Assembly (NCBI RefSeq): GCF_008831285.2
Contig: NC_045147.1
Location: 1 to 64,000 of the forward strand
From: Nymphaea colorata
Lineage: Eukaryota > Streptophyta > Magnoliopsida > Nymphaeales > Nymphaeaceae
DNA length: 64,000 bases
Reading direction: 5' to 3'
The stretch's first letter is position 1; each line of letters begins with the position of its first letter. A program made the position numbers and the translations under genes. Positions 22,977 to 34,100 of the stretch are shown here, one piece after another. Below the pieces are notes generated by a model, which did not search any database, had not been told where the DNA came from, and worked only from the letters and a program-made list of their open reading frames with translations.

Positions 22977-24610
22977 TCAAGAACAATTGCTCCCATCATA
23001 TCCAGGTCCACCCATAGTCCTGTGGGATCGTAGCACCCCGGATCGTCGACGATTGGCCGGAGCTCAGTTGGGGTGTTTTGAGTATTGATTGTGTTTGTCG
23101 AAGAAGGCCATGTGCATGATGTAAGTGGCCACCCCTATGTATTCGCCGGAGAAATGGCCGCTGCCCATCTGCGTCATCGTGTGCCGTCGCCTGCTCCGCT
23201 TGTTCACGATCTCTCCTCCCCATTGAATCTTGTTGGCCAGGGTGAAGCCATCGTTGTAGTTTTGACTTGGCCAAAATCCAATGAGGTTCATCCACGAAAA
23301 CGTCCCAATTTCCATAATTGTTCTGCTCGCGATTGAAATGGATTAGTGACCATCAACATATAATCATGCCCTTGATTCTCTATAGATAATGTGTTATTCA
23401 ATTGTAATTCGAATTTTTTGGGTTGTGTTGACAATTGTTATGAGTATAGCTTGAGCTTTCCAGCCCATTAATGTGACTGATTGGATGTTCTAACTTGATC
23501 CACATTTTACATCGAAATTAGAGAACAAAGTATCAAAATAATACAGTTGGCAAACTCATGACACAGATTTGCATCTGCTAACCGTGTCACCAGCTCAGCG
23601 ACTCGGTTGAATTTTAAAATAAGGTGAGTGGGGGTGAGTCAGGCCAACTTTGACTCGTGGTGATTCGAGTTGACTCAAGTGATTTTTGTGCTAACTCCGT
23701 GGGTCAGCCAACTATGTCAAACCAATGTAATAAACAACATGTTTTTTCAAAGTCAGCAAAAAAATGGAGAAAATGTGTTTTCTTGAAAAAAAGTGCAAAA
23801 CAAAAAAAAATGCAAACATTTTTTACGTTTTTTTTAACCTTTTAAAATTTACTGAACTTTTTTTCCAAAAAAGAACTTGTCGTATTATCCTAGAGAGGAA
23901 CTTTGCCATTAAGGTATTTGTGACAATGATCAAAACCTTGTTATAATCATACACTTTTAAGACTTGGAGCTAGCGGTTGTAATATTGTCAAACTCAGGGT
24001 ATCAGCCTTATTATGATTAAGAGGTTGATATGGAGTTTGTATTGGGTAGCATGACAGTACATTGAATAATATCAAATTTTTTTATCTTTTAATGTGGAAA
24101 ATTTTTATGGTACCTTAAATAGGTTAAAACACATTGACGTCATAAGTTGCATCATTTGCAAAACCGTAGTATCTTTAAAACTGAGTCGGTGGCAGATGTG
24201 GGTATGTGTGGGCAATTCCGTAAGTACCCTACAAACTTTTTGTTCTTTTCATGCCGATTCTTTTGAACATTTTTTTTATTTACATATTAGTGCCCCTCAA
24301 CCACGTCTCCTGCTTAAAGCTAATATTGAACACATTGTTAGGTTCAATTAAGTTTTACGCTAGATTGACAGCATGCTTACAAACACATACAAAACACATA
24401 TGCAACAAACTATATCTCTTAAAATAGACTAATGAAGAGATAAAGATTGTGTACCTTTTTTATTTTGTATTTTATTTCTGTTTGCTCTCCTTCGTAAACT
24501 GAGGTGGGAAGGCTTGAACCGAGGGACATGTAATTATTACCTCTGTATCGCACAAACTGTAATTGATTGTTGTCCCATTGTTTTTTGTATATATCGCAGT
24601 AGAGATGTGC
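22977..24610 (-). pseudogene. Neprosin-family pseudogene (exons 5 and 6 only)
   Basis: Duplicate of the 3' half of the complete gene at 31138-36457. Exon 5 equivalent: 24455-24610, reading AHLYCDIYKKQWDNN and SLPTSVYEGEQTEIK, with the donor site conserved. Exon 6 equivalent: 22977-23322, reading WGGEIVNKRS and TQMGSGHFSGEYIGV. A 2-base loss after VFVDE and a second indel after HNQYSK shift the frame, and the segment between CYD and the C-terminus has lost about 35 bp. The acceptor side of exon 5 carries a perfect 33-bp tandem duplication (24601-24666). Exons 1-4 are absent: homology to the functional gene stops in intron 4 near 24960. No function is expected. Confidence 0.88.
23545..23725. 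mobile_element. MITE-like insertion in intron 5 of neprosin pseudogene
   Basis: Begins acagttggcaaactcatgac and ends gtcagccaactatgtc, giving inverted ends around ATAGTTGGC. The interior is rich in 'gactcg/gagtc' motifs. The same element sits at the same place in the functional gene (31733-31965), and a reverse-orientation relative is at 43020-43345. Confidence 0.55.
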
Positions 24611-24759
24611 CTTGTAAATGTTATTCTGTTGCAAGAGATGTGCCTTGTAAATGTTATTCTGTTGCATCAAAGAATTGTAACATCGTCAACATTTACCTTA
24701 CGCATGTAAAAACCTAACTTTTTTACCAGTCAAGGTGGTAATTAACCAAGTTGGTAAAC

Positions 24760-25185
24760 TTATAGAAAAAAAAAAAAACAAAAGCTAGAGATCGACTGTT
24801 TGTTGCATCAGATTTTATATGAGAAGCATATGAAAATGTTTGGTTTTGGAACATTTTTGCTTCTTCATTAAATAGTGTTTGAGAGGGAGAGTAAGAAACA
24901 TTTCTTGCTAAATTTCACGCTTGGCTGACCACAATGTAGCAATTAATGTGAATGGTTGGCCTTAACTAGAACTATAAACAAAATAGAAAAAAACAAGCTT
25001 GCATTTTTAAATGGAAGTACTAACCAATATTGATCCTACCATAGAAATCAGTACTGGCTAAAACTCATATTATGGCAATTTGTTTGACAAAATTAACCAC
25101 AAAACCTAATCTTTAGGTAAAAAATCCTACTGAAATATTTTTTGTCCCATTGGAAGTCGTGTTTTATACCTATTGGTGAGGCCAA
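24760..25185. other. Remaining intron-4-derived sequence and breakpoint
   Basis: From 24780 to about 24960 the sequence follows 33095-33260 (intron 4 of the complete neprosin). Beyond it, 24960-25185 has no match that I can see in the window and no gene. The duplication breakpoint lies near 24960. Confidence 0.6.
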
Positions 25186-25585
25186 CAACTACAACAAAAA
25201 CAAAAGAAAGGCAAATAATAAATAAGCAGAATGGGCATTTCAACAATCTTTCTTTCAATCATAATGTTTCAGTTGGTTCAGTTATAAAACGGTGAGCAAA
25301 TATTTGCAAACACATTGAATATCAATTTGATAGAACTACAGACTGGCGTAATATGGTATGAATGTAAATGTAGGTAATGATTTGATCTTGTTCTTGCTAT
25401 TCCCTGTTCTTCTACTCAGTTTCCTTCTATGTGCGTTTGAGTTTCACGAGGACCTCTTAACAAAAACGAAGGAAAGACAACTAATAAATGAACGGAACAG
25501 GCATTTCAGCAATCTTTTTTTCAATCAGAACGTTTCAGTTGGTTCAGTTCTAAAACGGTAAGCAAAGGTATGCAAACAAGTTGGT
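25186..25585. repeat. Array II, copy 2 (about 1.5-2 units)
   Basis: Starts at 'acaaaaacaaaagaaaggca' and contains two catttca(g)caatctttc landmarks (about 25238 and 25502), then passes into the tail module at 'aatgacataggctgatctta'. Confidence 0.85.
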
Positions 25586-26075
25586 TCAGAATGACATAGG
25601 CTGATCTTATCGAAGTGACAGTATCAGAAAGACCTGTTCATCTGAAATATTGATTCTGAAGGGACAAAATTCGTAAGCAAATCTTCCATAAGAAGCATAT
25701 TTATAACTCCCTTAAGAAAAAAGAAAAAAAGTAACACAAGCACTTCCTTCAACTAATGTTTTACATCCACCGAGGTGGTTGGGGCCGACACTGTATGATC
25801 TGATGCCAACGTCGTGTTGCACCAGAGGGCCCCTCCATTACCTGCTGGCATTGGTTTTTCTGACATCTTCCTGAAGGATGGGGCAGCGTCTTCAGTGTTT
25901 GCTTCTGCACCTTGTATCCTTTTAACTTGAATGCCATACTTTCCCCAGATTGTTGAATAGAAGAAGCCAAAACAACCCTATAAAATTCCATTATCGACTT
26001 TTGATCCTCTGGTAAATGGAGATATATATTTTTGCCATCAAACTCCTTAATGCCTCATATACAACCATCTCTGTG
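25586..26075 (-). repeat. 'Tail' module, copy 3
   Basis: Matches tail copies 2 and 4. The minus-strand frame 25991-25761 is open (MEFYRVVLASSIQQSGESMA, then KTLPHPSGRCQKNQCQQVME), showing the alternative frame of the same module. No known domain recognised. Confidence 0.6.
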
Positions 26076-28085
26076 CCAAAGGTGGCCATAAACACATTTG
26101 CCGACTGAGTTCCTTGGAGGAGCAGAAATGAACTGAACACTGTCCATGACGTGTAGAAAATAAGGATGAATATCATGGAAAGAAGTTGAGTTTCAGAGGA
26201 ATACATTAGCGCAATGGTGGCTATAAACACATTTCCCAACTGAGTTCCATGGAGGCAAAGAAATGTACTGAACACTCTCCAATTATGTGGAGAAAATAAG
26301 GATGAATCTCAGGGATAGAAGTGGAGTTTCATAGAAATACATTTGAGCAAAGGTGGCCTTAAACACATTTGCCTACTTAGTTCCATTGGAGGCACGAAAA
26401 TGAACTGAACACTCTCCAAGACGTGGGAGAAAATAAGGATGAATCTCTTGAAAAGAAGTTGAGTTTCAGAGAAATACATTAGCAAAAAGGTGGCCGTAAA
26501 CACATTTGCCGATTAAGTTCCATGGAGGCGCGGAAATGAACTGAACACTCTCCAAGAAAAATAATGAATCTCATAGAAAGAAGTTGAGTTTCAAAGTAAT
26601 ACATTAGCACAAAGGTGGCCATAAACACATTTGCCGACTGAGTTCCATGGAGGTTGGAAAATTGAGCACCCTCCAAGACGTGGAGAAAATAAGGATGAAT
26701 CTCATGGAAAGAAGTTGAGTTTCAGAGGAATACATTAGTGCAAAGGTGGATGTACATACAGTTGCTGACTAAGTTCCATGGAGGCATGGAAATGAACTGA
26801 ACACTCCCCAAGACAAAACAATGATGAATCTCATAGAAAGAAGTTGATTTTCAATGTAATACATTAGCGCAAAGGTGGCCATCCGACTGAGTTCTTTGGA
26901 GGCACGAAAATGAACCGAGCACTCTCAAAGATTTGGAGAAAATAAGGATGAATCTCATGGAAAGAAGTTGAGTTTCAGAGGAATACATTAGCGCAATGGT
27001 GGTCGTAAACACATTTGCTGATTGAGTTCCATGGAGGCATGGAAATGAACTGAACGTGGAGAAATATGGATGAATCTCATGGAAAGAAGGAATTTGAGAG
27101 GAATACATTAGCACAAAGGTGGCCGTAAACACATGTGCCGACTAGGTTCCATAGAGGCACAGAAATTAACTGAACATTGTCCAAGACATGGAGAAAATAA
27201 GGATGAATCTCATGGACAGAAGTTGAGTTTCAGAGGAATACATTAGCACAAATTTGGCCGTAAACACAGTTGCCGAATAAGTTCCATGGAGGCGCGGAAA
27301 TGAACTAAAGACTCAACAAGACAAAATAAAGTTGAATCTCTTGGAAAGAAGTTGAGTTTCAAATTAATACATTAGTGCAAAGGTGGCCATAAACACATTT
27401 GCCGACTGAGTTTCATAGAGGCACGGAAATGAACTCCGCACTTTTCAAGACGTGGGGAAAATAAGGATGAATCTCATGGAAAGAAGTTGAGTTTCAGCGT
27501 AATACATTACCACAAAGTTGGTCGTAAATACATTTGCCGACTGAGTTCTGTGGAGGCACGGAAATGAACTGAACACTATCTAAGACGTGGAGAAATATGG
27601 ATAAATCTCATGGAAAGAAGTTGAGTTTCAGAAGAATACATTAGCGCAAAGGTGGCCATAAACACATTTGCCGATTAAGCTCGATGGAGGTGTAGAAATT
27701 AATTGAACACTCTCCAAGAAGTGAAGAAAAGAAAGATGAATCTCATGGAAAGAAGTTGAGTTTCAGAGGAATACATTAGTGCAAAGGTGGCCAGAAACAC
27801 AGTTGTCAAATAAGTTCCATGGAGGCGCCGAAATGAACTGAAGACTCAACAAGACAAAATAAGGATTAATCACTTGGAAAAAATTTGAGTTTCAAATTAG
27901 TCCATTAGCACAAAGGTGGCCATAAACACATTTGCCGACTGAGTTTCATAAAGGTGCAGAAATGAACTGAGCACTCTCCAAGACATGGAGAAAATAAGGA
28001 TGAATCTCATGAAAAGAAATTGAGTTTCAGAGCAATACATTAGCGCAAAGGTGGCCGTAAACACATTTGCCGGCTAAGTTCCATG
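26076..28085. repeat. Array I, copy 3: about 15 units of about 135 bp
   Basis: Sixteen gttcc(atggagg) landmarks between 26110 and 28077, mostly 120-138 bp apart, with some shortened units (near 26520-26640, 26770-26890 and 27026-27147). It ends at the same junction into array II as copy 1. No gene inside. Confidence 0.92.
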
Positions 28086-29302
28086 GAAAGGCGGCTAATA
28101 AACGAATGGAATGGGCATTTAAGCAATCTTTCTTTCAATCGGAATGTTTCAGTTGGTATAGTCCTAAAACGGTAAGCAAAGATATGCAAAAACGCTGAAT
28201 ATCAATATTACAGAACTGGTGATTGGTGTAATGTGATACGAATGTAAATGTACGTAATGACTTCATCTTATTTTTGCTATTCCCTGTTCTTCCCCTCGGT
28301 TTCTTTCTGTGTGAGAGAGTTTTACGAGGACCTATTAACAAAAACAAAAGAAAGGCAGCTAATAAACGAACGGAACAGGCATTTCAGCAATCTTTCTTTC
28401 AATCATAACGTTTCAGTTGGCTCAGTTCTAAAACAGTAAGCAAAGATATGCAAACACACTGAATATCAACATAACAGAACTGCCGACTAGTGTAATCTGG
28501 TATGAATGTAATTGTACGTAATGATTTCATCTTGTTCTTGCTATTCTCTGTTCTTCCCCTCGGTTTCTTTCTATGCGAGTTTGAGTCTTATGAGGACCTA
28601 TTAACAGAAACAAAAGAAAGGCAGCTAATAAACGAATGGAGTGACCTATTAACAAAAACAAAAGACAAGTAATAAACGAATGGAATGGGCATTTCAGCAA
28701 TCCTTCTTTCAATCAGAATATTTCAGTTGGTTCTTTTCTAAAACGGTAAGCAAAGGTATGCAAACACGCTGAGTGTCAATATAACAGAACTGCCGACTGA
28801 TGTAATCTGGTATGAATGTAAATGTACGTAGTGATTTCATCTTGTTCTTGCTTTTCCCTGTTTTTCCCCTTGGTTTCTTTTTGTGTGAATTTGAGTTTGA
28901 CGATGGCCTATTAACAAAAACAAAGGAAAGGCAGCGACGGAATGAACGGAATTGGCATTTCAGCAATCTTTCCTTCAATCAGAATGTTTCAGTTGGTTCA
29001 GTTTGAAAACAGTAAGCAAAGATATGCAAATACGTCGAATATCAATTTAACAGAACTACCCACTGGTGTAATCTGGTATGGATGTAAATGTACGTAATGA
29101 TTTCATTTTGTTCTTGCTATTCCTTGTTCTTCCCCTCGGTTTCTTTCTATGTGAGTTTGAGTGTTACAGGACTTCTTAACAAAAACAAAGGAAAGGCAGC
29201 TAAGAAAAGAACAGAACCGACATTTCAGCAATCTTTCTTTCGATCAGAAAGTTTCAGTTGGTTCAGTTCTAAAACGGTAAGCAAAGTTATGCAAACATGC
29301 TG
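28086..29302. repeat. Array II, copy 3 (about five units)
   Basis: Landmarks catttcagcaatctttc near 28116, 28379, 28688, 28958 and 29220. The 309-bp third interval contains an internal duplication (28600-28680). Short minus-strand ORFs such as KERLLKCQFRSFRRC arise from the repeat and show no family resemblance. Confidence 0.9.
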
Positions 29303-29770
29303 AGTCAGGACGACATAAGCTGATCTTCTGGAAGTGACAGTATTAGAAATACCTGTACATCTGAAATATTGATTCTGAAGGGACAAAATTCCTAAACAAA
29401 TCTTTCATAAGAAGCATATTTCTTACTTACTTCCTTAAGAAAAATAAGAAAAGTAACACAAGCACTTCCTTCAACTAATGTTTTCCGTCCACCAAGGTGG
29501 TTGGGGTCGACACTGATGCTGCCGTCGTGTTGCACCAGAGGGCCCCTCCATTACCTGCTGGTGTTGGTTTTCTGACATTTTCTTGAATGATGCTGCGCTG
29601 TAGTCAATGTTTGCCTCTGTGCCTTAATGCAATATTTTCTCCAGATTGTGGAGAAGAAGCCAAACAACCCAATAAAATACATTCATCGCCTTCTGATCCT
29701 CTGGTAAATGTAGATATATATTGTTGCCATCAAACTCATGCCCAGCTTAATGCCCGGTATAAAACCATCT
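29303..29770 (-). repeat. 'Tail' module, copy 4
   Basis: Colinear with copy 2: 'gacgacataagctgatcttc' near 29308, and the GNGGALWCNT equivalent near 29530-29560. It has lost more of the central coding-like part than the other copies. It lies about 1.4 kb downstream of the complete neprosin gene. Confidence 0.6.
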
Positions 29771-30052
29771 CTGCGCCAAAGGTGGTTGCAAACACATTTG
29801 CCGACTGAGTTCCACAAAGGTGTAGAAATGAACTGAACACTGTCCAAGCCGTGGAGAAAATAAGGATGAATCTCATGGAAAGAAGTTGAGTTTCAGAAGA
29901 ATACATTAGCATGAAGGTGGCCGTAAACACATTTGCCGATTGAGTTCCATGAAGGTGCGGAAAAGAGTTGAACACTCTCCAAGACGTGGAGAAAATAAGG
30001 ATGAATCTGATGGAAAGAAATTGAGTTTCAAAGGAATACATTAGCGCAAAGA
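29771..30052. repeat. Array I, copy 4 (two units)
   Basis: Two 135-bp units, ending at 'acattagcgcaaaga' and then 'accataatggcaca', the same break as copy 2 (21775). Confidence 0.88.
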
Positions 30053-30104
30053 GAGCAAGGACCATAATGGCACAATGCACAAACTAAACAAAACCATTTA
30101 ACAA

Positions 30105-30302
30105 GAAGCGGTGCTAGAAATTTTTCATGAAAGGGGTCGAATTAAAGTTTTTAAATTTTGACAGGGCCAAAATATCATTTTTTTTAAATTTTTGTATAAG
30201 GCAAGTGAAATTTTCTAAAGTTTAGATGTCAATTAAAAAAAAAAAAAAATTTGAGGTGGGGCCAGGGCCCATGCAGGCCCTCGTCATGGCTCCGCTCCTG
30301 AT
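30105..30302. mobile_element. MITE-like element (duplicon B counterpart)
   Basis: Equivalent of 21897-22095; the right end reads atggctccgctcctgat and the left end agaagcggtgctag. It lies downstream of the neprosin stop. Confidence 0.45.
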
Positions 30303-31137
30303 TTTATCATTTTCTCAGAAGGGTTCCCCCAACAAGTTATGAAGGCAAGAATACAAGACCGGTTGCACCAGGCAAGCAGATGACAGTGTTTGAGATTAAA
30401 ATAGCCCACTTATAAATTTAACGTGTTTTGCAAACAGCCCATCATTATGAGCGATTTTCCCAGTGCTGTCTTTCCCTTTTTGTTTTCTCAAGATCGATCT
30501 TTTTCTTTGAGTTAGCGGAAAATATTCACTATGCCATCTGAAAATATTGTCGAGTTAGGCTAAGTTAAGAGATTAGGATTAGTTTGTGAATGAAAAAAAA
30601 AAAGACATTTTCTCTTTTGTCGATGTATGGCTAGCATAAGATGAAAAGCTCCACGTATTTTGTGAAATTGAGTATTTTCCAAGGAACAAAAACATTAAAC
30701 AAAATTGGCGAAATGTGGTTGAAATTTTGTTTTTGAATGTATGAAAAGAATTTTGTTACGCAAACAAGTGGACCATTGAATTTAAAGTTCTTATAAAGTT
30801 TGTCAGTGTTAAGTTGAATATTATGTTTTCACTATTGTGAGGGAAACAAAGTTCATGACTTTTTATATTCCTTTCCAAATTCACCTCTTCTCATTATTTA
30901 TAACAAAAAATTTCTAGCTCCGCCAATTGTGAATATATTTTTCTCAATCATAAAAAACCTACTCATTCAAAGAATTCAGATAATGAAATGCTAAAATGGA
31001 AAGGAGATTCTTAGCGGGGAAAGGAAGCAGGGATTATAGGTTTAGTTAATCAACAACAATATGCCATTCAAGCAACAACACAGATAACAAAATGCTAATA
31101 AACAAAAAATTGATGGGCCGGCAACAGTTTTAGATGA

Positions 31138-34100
31138 TCAAGGACAATTGCTCTCATCATATCCAGGTCCTCCCATAGTCATGTGGGATCCATAATCTGC
31201 ATTATGTGCCCAATATGTTGCGTCGTAGCACCCAGGATCGTCGACGATTGGCCGGAGCTCAGTGGGGGCGTCAGAGTATCGGTTGTGTTCGTCGAAGAAG
31301 GCCATGTGCGTGATGTAAGCAGACACCCCTATGTACTCACCGGAGAAATGGCCGCTGCCCATCTGCGTCCTCGTGTGCCGTCCCCTGCTCCGCTTGTTCA
31401 CGATTTCTCCTCCCCATTGAATCTCGTTGGCCAGGGGGAAGCCGTCGTCGTAGTTTTGACTTGGCCAAAATCCGATGAGGTGGTCATCCACGAAAACGTC
31501 CCAATTTCCATAATTGTTCTGCTCACGATTGAAATGGATTAGTGACCATAAACATATAATCCTGTTGTCCTTGATTCTCTATAGATAATGTGTTGTTCAT
31601 TGGAATTTTTTGGTTTATGTTGACAATTGTTATGAGTATAGCATGAGCTTTTCGGCCCATTAATGTGACTGATTGGAAGTTCTAACTTGATCCATATTTT
31701 ATATCGAAATTAGAGAAAAAAGTATCAAAATATACAGTTGGCAAACTCATGACACAGATTTGCATCCTCTGATGACCTGGTCACCAGCTCAGTAAGTTGG
31801 CTCATCGACACGGTTGAGTTTTAAAATAACTTGAATCGGGTGAGTTAGGGGTGAGTTGGGATGAGTCAAGCTAACTTTGAATCATGGTCAGGTTTTTTTG
31901 CGATCTGAGTTGGCTTAAGCAATTCTTGAGCTAACTCGGCGAGTCAGCCAATTACATCAAATCAATGTAATAAACAACACTTTTTTTCAAGAAAAAAAGT
32001 TAAAGCAGAGTCAGCAAAAAAAAAGGCGAAAACATGAAAAAAAAATGCAAAAGTACTTTTGTTTTCTGTTTTTTATCTTTTATGTATTTTTGCTTTCTTT
32101 TATATTTTTTAGTTGCCAGAACTTTATTTTCACATTTTTTACGTTTTTTTTTTAATTTACCGAACTTTTTTTTCAAAAAAACAACTTGTCTTATAATCCT
32201 GGAGAGGAACTTTGCCATTACGGTATTTGTGACAAGGATCAAAATCTTGTTATAATCATACACTTTTAAGACTTGGAGCTAGCGGTTGTAATATTGTCAT
32301 ATTTAGGGTATCAGCCTTATAATGATTAAGAGGTTGATATGGGGTTTGTATTGGGTAGCATGACAGTAGATATATTTGCTATAAATAAGTAAAATAATAG
32401 CAAATTTTTTTATTTTTTTAATGTAGAAAAATTTAAAGGTACCTTAAATAGGTTACACATTGACATGCATGTCCTTAAGTTGCATCATTTGCAAAACATT
32501 AGTATCTTTAAACCCGAGTCGCAGGCAGGTGTGGGCAATTCCATAGGTACCCTACAAGCTTCTTGTTGTTTTTATGCTGATATTTTTGAACAATTTTTGT
32601 ATTTACATATTAGTGCCCTTACAATTTTATGTCTAGTGCCCCTTAACCATGGCTCCTGCTTAAAGCTAATATTGACCACATTGTTGGACTCAATTAAGTT
32701 TTACGCTAGATTGACTGCATGCTTACAAACAAGTACAAAACACATATGCAACATATTGTATATCTTAAAATAGACTAGTGAAGAGATAAAGATTTTATAC
32801 CTTTTTTATTTTGATTTTGATTTCTGTTTGCTCTCCTTCGTAAACTGAGGTGGGAAGGCTCGAACCGAGGGACATGTAGTTATTACCGATGTATCTCACA
32901 AACTGTAATTGATTGTTGTCCCATGGATTTTTGTATATATCACAGTACAGATGTGCCTTGTAGCTATTATTCTGTTGCGTCAAAGAATTGTGACATTGTC
33001 AAAATGTACCTTATGCATGTAAAAAACTCTTAACTTTTTTACTTGTCAAGACGGTAATTAACCAAGTTGGTAAATTTCTAAAAAAAAAAAAGTAGAGATG
33101 ACTGTTCGTTGCATCATATTTTATATGAGAAGCATATGAAAATGTTTTGATTTGGAGCATTTCTGCTTCATCATTAAATAGTGTTTTGGAGTGAGAGTAG
33201 ACGAACATTTCTTACTAAATTTCATGCTTGGTAAACCACAATGTAGCAATTAATGTTATGGTTAAGCTACAATAGTGTGTGTGTGTGTGTGTAGAGAGAG
33301 AGAGAGGCGCAACCGGAACCCTTGTTCTTAATCAACGGGACATCACTCTCAGCTACTTTACCTCAATGCCAACCATCATGTAATGCTCACGGGAATCAAA
33401 CCTAAGAAACATTGTGTACATGCTGCAGGTCAAACCAGCTACGCTCCAGCTCGGTTGGCAAGAGATGGAGAAGTGGACCCATAAAGGGCCATATCTCTCA
33501 CCTCTTTCTGGTTTACAGCGATATTTGTAGCATAGTAATAACTATTATGGATGAGAAGAGAATAATTACCGTTGTTAATGTAAAAAATCTGGTCAGATGA
33601 TCTCCAAAAAGAACTGGATTCACCTTTATTGTTAACAATAAAATAGAAGATTTGTTAGATCATTGGGCAAAAAAAAGAAAAAGAAAAACGAACAAAAGGA
33701 TCTCTCTACTTATTAAAAGAAGCAATATTATTTCTATGTTAATATGGGAAAGGGAAGCACACATACTATCCAACCAGCTTCAAGTGTTGCAATATGTTCT
33801 TCACCAAGATTTCGTACGACCCAAATTTGTGATACACTTATTTCAAGGCGGTTGTGAACAATGGGAGCCCAAATATTAATAGTTCCCTCAGCTCCTGTAT
33901 ACTCTCCATCTTCTAACATCATCACTGCATACTATGATCCACATATGTACATGTTAAAACAGCTGCAATATAATTGTATCAACCATAGCCACAACTATTG
34001 TTTACAGGTTTAAAACGGTGAGGTCGTTCTTGTATTGGGAAAGTATCGTTACATTTTAAAAAGTTTGAAAAGAAAACTCCTATAAATAAAATGCAAAAAG

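Noticed and set aside
31183-31542. 119-codon plus-strand ORF
   Set aside because: Antisense shadow of neprosin exon 6, whose minus-strand reading has clear family motifs.
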